From: a bacterium
GTDB taxonomy: Bacteria; Verrucomicrobiota; Verrucomicrobiia; Limisphaerales; J093
NCBI GenBank assembly: GCA_021784265.1
Contig: JAJXTA010000168.1
Location: 1 to 6,536 of the forward strand
Length of the DNA: 6,536 nt
Direction of reading: 5' to 3'
The position numbers and the translations under genes are program-made. Positions 1 through 5,645 of this stretch are shown here, in pieces. Numbering within the stretch: position 1 is the first letter of the stretch; each line of letters opens with the position of its first letter. The notes below the pieces were generated by a model, which searched no databases, was not told the origin of the DNA, and saw only the letters and a program-made list of their open reading frames with translations.

Positions 1-783
1 CAGGTCGAGGCCGGCGCGGCGTTGATGGAGCTGGATCCGCGGGCGGCGGACGTGGCGGCGCAGCGGGCCCAGGCCGGCGTTGAGCATGCGCGCCAGGTCC
101 TCGCCCTCCAAACGAGCCTGATCGCCACCCAGAACACCTCGCGGCGAAACCTCGAGGACGCCCAGGCGCAGCTCGCCGCCGCCGAGGCCGATCTGGCCGC
201 GGCGCAAACCCAACGCGCCTGGCTCCGCGTTACCGCGCCGCTGGCGGGGACCGTGACCCGGGTGAACGTGCGCCCGGGAGAGGCGGTGGACCTGACGAGC
301 ATCGTGGCGGAAATCGTGGACGAGAGCCGGCTGGTGGTAGCGGGGCAGCTTCCCTCCGCCGCGGCGCCGCTGCTCCGGGCCGGGCAGGCCGTTCAAGTGC
401 TCACCCAACCGCCGATGGCGGCCCGCCTGGGTTTCGTGAGTCCCACGGTGGACGGCACCAACGACACGGTGTTGGTGCACGCGGCCCTGCCGGCCACGGC
501 TGGGCTGCGGCCTGGCCAGCTCGTCCGCTTTCGCATTGTCACCGCCGAACACGCGGACTGTCTGGCGGCGCCGGCGGCCAGCGTGGTGACCGACGCCGAC
601 GGGCACACGGTGGTGGCCGTGGTCGCCGGGGATCAGGCCAGCCAAACCCCCGTGCAGATCGGGCTGCGGGAGGGCGACTGGGTCGAAATCCGAGGCCCGG
701 GGCTCCACGCGGGGGACACCGTCGTAACGCTCGGGGCTTACGGTTTGCCCAAGCAAACGAAGATTCACGTGGTGAGTCCGTGA
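1..783 (+). CDS. RND efflux periplasmic adaptor subunit (HlyD/AcrA-type membrane fusion protein), 5'-truncated
   Basis: The reading frame is open from base 1 to the TGA at 781-783, giving 260 codons. The true start, signal peptide or lipobox lies upstream of the window. The fragment opens with the end of the first half of the lipoyl (barrel-sandwich) domain, a VEAGAALMELDPR stretch. An Ala/Gln/Glu-rich helical hairpin follows at about residues 17-72. The second lipoyl half is at about 75-113 and contains LRVTAPLAGTVTRV, with the 'APxxGxV' signature. Then come beta-barrel and membrane-proximal domains, with a C-terminal segment of the 'GLxxGDxVVxxGxxGL' type. Adaptors of this family bridge an inner-membrane pump and an outer-membrane channel in the periplasm. 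The RND pump gene starts 25 bases downstream on the same strand, so the two almost certainly form one operon and one complex. The substrate cannot be told from this fragment. Confidence 0.93.
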   Translation, partial: QVEAGAALMELDPRAADVAAQRAQAGVEHARQVLALQTSLIATQNTSRRNLEDAQAQLAAAEADLAAAQTQRAWLRVTAPLAGTVTRVNVRPGEAVDLTSIVAEIVDESRLVVAGQLPSAAAPLLRAGQAVQVLTQPPMAARLGFVSPTVDGTNDTVLVHAALPATAGLRPGQLVRFRIVTAEHADCLAAPAASVVTDADGHTVVAVVAGDQASQTPVQIGLREGDWVEIRGPGLHAGDTVVTLGAYGLPKQTKIHVVSP

Positions 784-808
784 CCCAGCGTCGCGCCACC
801 TGACTCGC

Positions 809-3800
809 ATGGAGCAAGGCCACGCTTCCTCTCTGGGCCGTTTTGCGACCCGGCACGCCTTGGCGATCACGTTTATCGCCGCGGCGCTCTGTCTGGGCGG
901 CCTCTACGCCGCCTTGCACACCCCCTCCTCGGTCTTTCCCCAGACCGATTTTCCCCGCGTCGTGATCTTGGTGGACAACGGCATCATGCCCGCCGATGAG
1001 ATGATGGCGACCATCACCCGGCCCATCGAGGAAGCGATGAAGAGCCTCCCCGGGGTAGTGACGGTCCGGTCCGCCACCGAGCGGGGCTCGGCTGAGGTCA
1101 ACGTCTTTTTCAATTGGCACGTGGACATGGTGCAAGGGGAGCTGTATGTCTTGGGCCGGCTCGCCCAGATCAACAGCGAGCTGCCGCCCACCGCCAGCAC
1201 CAGCGTCGATCGGGTCACGTTCTCGGCCTTCCCGATCATCGGCATCAGCCTGACGAGCGCGACCCGCGACCTGACCTCGCTCTGGGAGACGGCGGAGTAC
1301 CGCCTCAAACCCCGGTTCTTGCAGATTGCGGGCGTGGCGCGGGTCAACGTCGTGGGCGGCCAGCGGCCGGAATACCACGTGGTGGTCGATCTGTTGCGCT
1401 TGCAGGCGGCGGGCTTGGGCCTGCCGGACCTCACCGGCGCGCTGGCGACGAACAACCTCATCGCCCCGGCCGGCATGCTCGAGGAGGACTACCACCTCTA
1501 TTTGACCACGGTGGATGGCCGCCTGCGATCCCCGGCGGATATCGAGAACCTCGTCGTCGCCGCCACTCCCGACCACCCGATTCGGCTGAAGGATGTCGCC
1601 CGGGTCGAGCGCGGACCCGAGCCGACGTTCACGGTGGTCACCGCCGAGGGCCGCAACGCGGTGCTGCTCAACGTGGAAAGCCAGCCCGATGGCAGCACGC
1701 TGGAAATCGCCCAAGCGCTGCACGCCCAGTTGCGTCAGTTGCGCCAGGAACTGCCGCCCGACATGAAACTGGCCTTCTTTTACGACCAATCGCTCTTCGT
1801 GCGGGAGTCGGTGCGCAGCGTGTGGGAAGCGATTCTGTTCGGCTTGGTGCTGTCGGTGGCGATCCTCTTTTTCTTCCTCAAGAACTGGGGGAGCGTGCTG
1901 ACGGCCATCGTCACGATCCCCATCACGGTGCTGATCACGCTGGTGGCGCTCAAGGGGGTGAAGATGAGCTTCAACCTGATGACGCTGGGCGGCATCGCCG
2001 CCGCGGTCGGGCTGGTGATCGACGACGCCATCGTGGTGGTCGAGGCGATGTACGCCAAGCTGGCGGCGGGCCGTCCCCGCCTGGAGGGCATCCGCGAGGC
2101 GATCAACGAGATCTTCCGCCCCTTGGTGGGCTCGACTCTGACGCCGGTGGTGGTGTTCGTGCCGCTGGCGTTCTTGGTGGGGATCGCGGGAGTCTTCTTT
2201 CGGGCGTTGGCGCTGACGATGGTGGTGGCCTTGCTCACGTCCCTGGTGCTGGCCATCACCCTCACCCCCTCGTTGGCCGCCTGGTTCGTGCGGGAACCGA
2301 AGCGGGCGGCCGGCGCGATCCGCGCGCCGGAGGCGCCGGAGGGTTTTCTCCTGCCGCGCGTGGTGCGCCTTTACGAGCGGGCCGTGCGGCTGGCCTTGCG
2401 CCATCGGTGGTTAACCCTGCTGGCCTGCGGCCTCATCGCCGTCCTGGGCCTGTGCCTCTATCAACGGCTGGAGTCGGATTTTCTCCCGGACTTCGACGAG
2501 GGCGGCTTCGTGATCGATTTCAACGCCCCGCCCGGCACCAGTCTGACCGAGACCTCCCGCCAGCTTGACGTGGCCGAGGGCCTGCTGCGGGCCAACCCCG
2601 ATGTCGAGAGTTACTCCCGCCGCCTGGGGACGCAACTGGGGCTGTTTATCACCGAACCGTATCGGGGGGATTTCCTGGTAAAACTCAAACCAACCCGGGC
2701 GCATTCGACCGCGGAAGTGATTGCCCAGGTGCGCCGGGAACTCAACGCGCGGCTCCCGGCGGTGCGCTGGGAGTTCCCCGGCATCCTCACGGACCTCGTC
2801 GGGGACCTGGCCCTGACGCCCGACCCGATCCAGATCAAGCTCTTTTCCCCGGACCTGGCCTGGCTGAAGCAGATCGCTCCCCGCGTGGAGCAGGAGATCA
2901 AGTCGATCCCCGGCGTGGTGGACACCTTTGACGGCTTGGTGGAGACGGGGCCGTCGGTCAATTTCCGGGTGCGCTCGGCGCAGGCGGCCCGGTTCGGGTT
3001 GAGCGCGAGTGACGTGGCGGCGGCCGCGAACATCGCCCTGCTGGGCCAGCCGGCGTCGCATGTCCTGGAGGGCGACCGGTTGGTCAATATCCGGGTGTTG
3101 GCCGACCGGGCGAGCGTCCGGCGTAGCGCGGACTTGGGGAACGTGTTGCTCCGGACGCCCAGCGGGACCGCGGTGCGCCTCAGCCAGGTAGCCGACCTGC
3201 GGCAGGAGCCCAGCGCGGTGGAGCTGGACCGGGAAGATTTGCGCCAGAACATCGTGGTGACCGCGCGCTTGGAGGGGCGCGACCTGGGCAGCGCCATGGC
3301 GGCCATTCAGGCGCGGCTGAGCCGGGCCAGTTGGCTGCCGCCGGGCGTCGTCCAATACGGGGGGCTCTACCAGCAGCAACAGGAATCGTTCCGTAACCTC
3401 TTCTTCGTGTTGATCATGGCCGTGCTCCTGGTCTTCACCGTCCTGGTGATCGAGTTTGGATCGTTCGCCGAGCCGGTGGCGATCGTGGTGGGCGCGCTCT
3501 TGGCGTTGGTGGGGACGGTGGTGGCGCTCTGGGAGACCGGCGTCACCCTCAACATCGTTTCGTACCTCGGGGCGATCATCGGAGTGGGTATCGTGGCCAA
3601 GAACGGGATCCTCATGCTCGATTTCGTCGAGCACCTCCAGGCCCAAGGCTTGGCCTTGGAAGAGGCGTTGGTGCAGTCCGGCCGGCGCCGGTTGCGCCCG
3701 GTGCTGATGACCTCGATGGCGGCCGCGTTGGGGATGCTCCCGTTGGCGCGAGGCAGTGGCAGCGGCGCCGACATGCTCCGCCCGTTGGCGATCGCGGTCA

Positions 3801-3901
3801 TCGGCGCCCTCTGCATCTCGGTTCTGCTCTCGTTGGTCGCCACGCCCACGGTCTATTACGTCCTGCGCCGCGGTGGTCGCCGACCGCCGCCGGCGCCTTG
3901 A
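809..3901 (+). CDS. RND-family efflux pump, inner-membrane permease subunit (AcrB/HAE-like)
   Basis: This complete 1030-residue protein has the normal length for an RND pump. The layout is canonical. TM1 is at about residues 16-36, followed by the first porter region with 'FPQTDFPRVVI' and 'ITRPIEEAM' motifs. TM2-TM6 span about 338-495, TM7 about 532-552, then comes the second porter region, and TM8-TM12 span about 863-1020. TM4 carries adjacent acidic residues D405 and D406 in 'GLVIDDAIVVVEA'. TM10 carries K931 in 'GIVAKNGILMLDF'. These match the AcrB proton-relay residues D407, D408 and K940, so proton-driven export is likely. The paired Asp argues against a heavy-metal (CusA/CzcA) pump, although database names for this branch are often metal-related. 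An in-frame stop at 773-775 makes ATG 809 the first available start. No clear Shine-Dalgarno sequence precedes it, so translation may be coupled to the adaptor gene. The exported compound is unknown. Confidence 0.95.
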   Translation: MEQGHASSLGRFATRHALAITFIAAALCLGGLYAALHTPSSVFPQTDFPRVVILVDNGIMPADEMMATITRPIEEAMKSLPGVVTVRSATERGSAEVNVFFNWHVDMVQGELYVLGRLAQINSELPPTASTSVDRVTFSAFPIIGISLTSATRDLTSLWETAEYRLKPRFLQIAGVARVNVVGGQRPEYHVVVDLLRLQAAGLGLPDLTGALATNNLIAPAGMLEEDYHLYLTTVDGRLRSPADIENLVVAATPDHPIRLKDVARVERGPEPTFTVVTAEGRNAVLLNVESQPDGSTLEIAQALHAQLRQLRQELPPDMKLAFFYDQSLFVRESVRSVWEAILFGLVLSVAILFFFLKNWGSVLTAIVTIPITVLITLVALKGVKMSFNLMTLGGIAAAVGLVIDDAIVVVEAMYAKLAAGRPRLEGIREAINEIFRPLVGSTLTPVVVFVPLAFLVGIAGVFFRALALTMVVALLTSLVLAITLTPSLAAWFVREPKRAAGAIRAPEAPEGFLLPRVVRLYERAVRLALRHRWLTLLACGLIAVLGLCLYQRLESDFLPDFDEGGFVIDFNAPPGTSLTETSRQLDVAEGLLRANPDVESYSRRLGTQLGLFITEPYRGDFLVKLKPTRAHSTAEVIAQVRRELNARLPAVRWEFPGILTDLVGDLALTPDPIQIKLFSPDLAWLKQIAPRVEQEIKSIPGVVDTFDGLVETGPSVNFRVRSAQAARFGLSASDVAAAANIALLGQPASHVLEGDRLVNIRVLADRASVRRSADLGNVLLRTPSGTAVRLSQVADLRQEPSAVELDREDLRQNIVVTARLEGRDLGSAMAAIQARLSRASWLPPGVVQYGGLYQQQQESFRNLFFVLIMAVLLVFTVLVIEFGSFAEPVAIVVGALLALVGTVVALWETGVTLNIVSYLGAIIGVGIVAKNGILMLDFVEHLQAQGLALEEALVQSGRRRLRPVLMTSMAAALGMLPLARGSGSGADMLRPLAIAVIGALCISVLLSLVATPTVYYVLRRGGRRPPPAP

Positions 3902-3906
3902 GCACG

Positions 3907-3921
3907 GTGGCCTCGAGCCAC
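3907..3921 (+). terminator. Weak hairpin after the pump gene (possible terminator)
   Basis: GTGGC (3907-3911) and GCCAC (3917-3921) form a 5-bp G+C-rich stem with a 5-base loop, six bases after the pump stop codon. No T-run follows, so it is not a standard intrinsic terminator. Position is the main reason to list it, and a 5-bp match is easily due to chance in DNA this rich in G+C. Confidence 0.2.
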
Positions 3922-3936
3922 GGCGGTAAGGCGTGT

Positions 3937-3994
3937 CGCTTCGCGCGGGCCAGGGTCGTTGATCGTTGCGCCAGCTTTTGGAGCGCGCCAGTCC
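3937..3994 (+). repeat. 58-bp perfect direct repeat, copy 1
   Basis: This stretch begins CGCTTCGCGCGGGCC and ends GCGCGCCAGTCC. It is identical base for base to 4088-4145, with an offset of 151. The base on each side differs between the copies (T versus A before, C versus T after), so the match is bounded at 58 bp. It contains GATCGTTGCGCCAGC in the middle and has no obvious coding content. The identity points to a recent duplication, or to two copies of a dispersed genomic repeat. Confidence 0.97.
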
Positions 3995-4087
3995 CCTGGC
4001 GCTTTGGGAGGAAGCGGAGCGAGGGGCGAGGCGTGAACCGAATCGGTAGGGGGCGTGAAAGCGGCTGAGGACTGCCGCAGTCCAAGA
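3995..4087 (+). other. 93-bp spacer between the direct repeats
   Basis: The spacer is purine-rich in its centre (GGGAGGAAGCGGAGCGAGGGG around 4006-4026) and ends in a hairpin-forming segment. The motif CAGTCC occurs three times in this neighbourhood: at 3989-3994 and 4140-4145, which are the repeat ends, and at 4078-4083 inside the spacer. In two cases (3989 and 4078) it is followed within a few bases by a GCGCTT or ACGCTT motif. This suggests the whole block was built from related, degenerate repeat units. No gene is evident. Confidence 0.5.
4069..4083 (+). repeat. Short perfect hairpin GGACTG-CCG-CAGTCC
   Basis: Six bases on each side are perfectly complementary around a CCG loop. The hairpin lies five bases before the second 58-bp repeat. 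There is no T-run after it, so it is not a standard terminator. From memory, similar GGACTGCCGCAGTCC-type segments recur as interspersed repeats in some Verrucomicrobia genomes; this was not checked. Confidence 0.6.
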
Positions 4088-4145
4088 CGCTTCGCGCGGG
4101 CCAGGGTCGTTGATCGTTGCGCCAGCTTTTGGAGCGCGCCAGTCC
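4088..4145 (+). repeat. 58-bp perfect direct repeat, copy 2
   Basis: This is an exact match to 3937-3994 over all 58 bases. It sits 124 bases before the oxidoreductase start codon, while copy 1 begins 35 bases after the pump stop codon. With the spacer, the arrangement is equivalent to a 151-bp unit followed by the first 58 bp of a second unit. Confidence 0.97.
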
Positions 4146-4202
4146 TGGGGCGGCGGACCGGCCGCGAGAGAGCTTGATCTGGCGGGCCGAGGTTCTAAGC
4201 TG

Positions 4203-4255
4203 ACAGGACTCTAGCAGGGACCGGCGCAGACCGGCTCTGCGTCGCGGCGTCCTGT
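4203..4255 (+). promoter_or_regulatory. Nested inverted repeats just upstream of the oxidoreductase gene
   Basis: An outer 7-bp perfect stem pairs ACAGGAC (4203-4209) with GTCCTGT (4249-4255). Inside it, a 9-bp stem with one G-T wobble pairs CGGCGCAGA (4222-4230) with TCTGCGTCG (4236-4244) around the loop CCGGC. The structure ends 14 bases before ATG 4270. If transcribed it would be a compact two-stem fold in the 5' leader. It could be a regulatory leader, a terminator for upstream transcription (no T-run is present), a protein-binding palindrome, or chance pairing in G+C-rich DNA. The base pairing is seen directly; the function is inferred. Confidence 0.4.
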
Positions 4256-4269
4256 ATGCTGAGTTTGTT

Positions 4270-5610
4270 ATGAGAACCAACGTTGATCGGGTCAGTTCAC
4301 CGGACCTAACGTCGCGGCGCCACTTCCTCAAGACCGCCGGCGCCGCCACCGCGGCGCTGGCCGCGCCGCTCATCATCCCCGCCTCGGCATTGGGCCGGGA
4401 AGGGGCCACTCCACCCAGCGAGCGGATCGCCATGGGGTTCATCGGGTTGGGCGGCCAGGGTACCGGGCATCTGCTGGGTGGGGGTTGGACCTATGTGCCG
4501 GGGGGGTATATCGCGCGCGACGACGTGCAGGTCCTGGCGGTGTGCGATGTCAACCCGGGTCCGCGGGAGCGGGCCCACCAGCGCTGCAACCAGATGTACG
4601 CCCAGAAGTTCAACCAACCCGGTTACGCCGGGGTGCGCGCGTATAGCGACTTCCAGGAGGTCCTGGCCCGGGCGGACATCGATGCGGTGTTGATTGCCGT
4701 GCCGTATCATTGGGCGGCGATCATGGCGACGATGGCCATGCGCGCCGGCAAAGACGTGTACTGCGAGAAGCCGGTGGCGATCACCACCCGTGAGGCGGGC
4801 GCTTTGGTCGAGACCGCCAACCGCTTTGGGCGCATTTACCAAGCCGGCACGCAACAGCGTTCGGAATACGGCGGCAAATTCTGGCTCACCTGCGAGCTGG
4901 TCCGCAACGGGCGGCTCGGACAGCTCAAGGAAGTCTATGCCTATTGCCTACCGGGGGCGCTCTTCCCTTCCGCATGGACCTCGGACCGGTCGGTGCCGAT
5001 GCCGCCGGGGCTGGATTGGGACCGGTGGCTGGGGCCGCTGCCGTGGCGGCCTTACGGGGGTGAATACCACCAGACGATGCCAGGCTTGTTCGTTGGGGAT
5101 GTCAACTGGGGTCCGCACCATTACGATATCATCCAGTGGACGGTGAATCCGGACGTGACCGCCCCGATTGAGGCCCACTACGACCAGGGGCAGGTCCATT
5201 ACCGTTACAGCAACGGGGTCGTGGTCCATTCCCAGGGGTATCCGGGCGAGCGGATCGGCCCCGACGGCGGGGCTTGCTTCGTCGGGACCGAAGGCCGGAT
5301 CGCGGTGGACCGGGCGAACCTCGCCTCCTATCCCGCCCGGATTCTCAATGAACCGCTCCGGCCGGAGGACAGCCGGGTTTATCACGCCACCAGCCACTCG
5401 GGCAATTTTCTCGAGTGCATCCGCACCCGGCGCCCGACGATCTGCAACCCGGAAACGGCGGTGTACACCATCAACGCCTTGCTGGTAGGAGGGATCGCCC
5501 TGGCGCTGCGGCGGGCAGTCAAATGGGACCCGGTGAAGGCTGAGTTTATCGGCGATGACGAGGCGAACCGGCTGCGGTCGTACGCGACGCGACCGCCGTG
5601 GCACGCCTAA
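4270..5610 (+). CDS. Gfo/Idh/MocA-family NAD(P)-dependent oxidoreductase with Tat signal
   Basis: This complete 446-residue protein begins with a twin-arginine signal. S15-R16-R17-H-F-L-K is followed by an Ala-rich hydrophobic stretch and a likely cleavage site after A38-S39-A40. Export in folded form, with cofactor already bound, is therefore expected, as known for glucose-fructose oxidoreductase. The N-terminal Rossmann fold shows G59-L-G61-G-Q-G64 (GxGxxG). D93 sits at the end of the second strand in VCDVN, the usual cofactor ribose contact. The family EKP motif is E166-K167-P168, with K167 the expected catalytic lysine. The C-terminal domain carries G281-P-H283-H-Y-D286, the GxHxxD motif with the catalytic His. 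Family members oxidise or reduce sugars and their derivatives; the substrate here is unknown. A loop of about 12 Gly/Tyr-rich residues (about 70-83) separates the glycine motif from the second strand. ATG 4270 gives a well-formed Tat peptide, although no clear ribosome binding site precedes it. A HEAT-repeat gene follows 35 bases downstream. Confidence 0.93.
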   Translation: MRTNVDRVSSPDLTSRRHFLKTAGAATAALAAPLIIPASALGREGATPPSERIAMGFIGLGGQGTGHLLGGGWTYVPGGYIARDDVQVLAVCDVNPGPRERAHQRCNQMYAQKFNQPGYAGVRAYSDFQEVLARADIDAVLIAVPYHWAAIMATMAMRAGKDVYCEKPVAITTREAGALVETANRFGRIYQAGTQQRSEYGGKFWLTCELVRNGRLGQLKEVYAYCLPGALFPSAWTSDRSVPMPPGLDWDRWLGPLPWRPYGGEYHQTMPGLFVGDVNWGPHHYDIIQWTVNPDVTAPIEAHYDQGQVHYRYSNGVVVHSQGYPGERIGPDGGACFVGTEGRIAVDRANLASYPARILNEPLRPEDSRVYHATSHSGNFLECIRTRRPTICNPETAVYTINALLVGGIALALRRAVKWDPVKAEFIGDDEANRLRSYATRPPWHA

Positions 5611-5635
5611 CCTCCTCCCCTCCGAGCCTACCTTT

Positions 5636-5639
5636 AGGA
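5636..5639 (+). promoter_or_regulatory. Ribosome binding site for ATG 5646
   Basis: AGGA (in TTTAGGAATCGTC) lies six bases before ATG 5646, which is near-ideal spacing. It is the clearest Shine-Dalgarno-like site in the window and the main support for starting the HEAT-repeat gene at 5646. A competing purine-rich GGAGAG at 5761-5766 lies eight bases before GTG 5775. Confidence 0.5.
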
Positions 5640-5645
5640 ATCGTC

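Larger units (their letters stand above)
3902..4269. other. Intergenic region without a credible gene, carrying repeats and hairpins
   Basis: These 368 bases separate the efflux operon from the oxidoreductase gene. I find no tRNA, no conserved protein and no convincing promoter hexamers. The region holds a perfect 58-bp direct repeat with a 93-bp spacer, a 15-base hairpin at the end of the spacer, and a nested pair of inverted repeats just before the next start codon. A long reverse-strand reading frame crosses it, but that frame also runs over the ends of both flanking genes and looks spurious. The change in gene content on either side suggests this is the boundary between two transcription units. 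Confidence 0.75.

Noticed and set aside
539..2404. 621-codon open frame on the reverse strand
   Set aside because: It lies antisense to the adaptor and RND pump genes. Its product is a low-complexity Arg/His/Gln/Asp-rich sequence with no recognisable fold, as expected opposite a G+C-rich gene with strong third-position bias.
2411..3646. 411-codon open frame on the reverse strand
   Set aside because: It is entirely antisense to the RND pump, has the same His/Arg/Gln/Asp-rich composition, and shows no domain.
3937..4145. CRISPR array
   Set aside because: There are only two copies, the 58-bp repeat is too long, the single 93-bp spacer is also too long, and no cas genes are near.
3937..4145. 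Insertion sequence or transposon
   Set aside because: The repeats are direct rather than inverted, there is no transposase, and no target-site duplication is seen around the block. A non-autonomous element cannot be excluded but is not supported.
4174..4260. Sigma-70-like promoter for the oxidoreductase gene (TTGATC at 4174, TTCTAA at 4193 or TATGCT at 4255)
   Set aside because: TTGATC and TTCTAA are only 13 bases apart. TATGCT has no -35 partner at normal spacing and would leave almost no leader. None is strong enough to list as a feature.
3798..4442. 214-codon reverse-strand frame spanning the intergenic region
   Set aside because: It overlaps the 3' end of the pump and the 5' end of the oxidoreductase, encodes the 58-bp repeat twice in different frames, and has no recognisable domain. 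It is more likely a by-product of repeat sequence than a gene.
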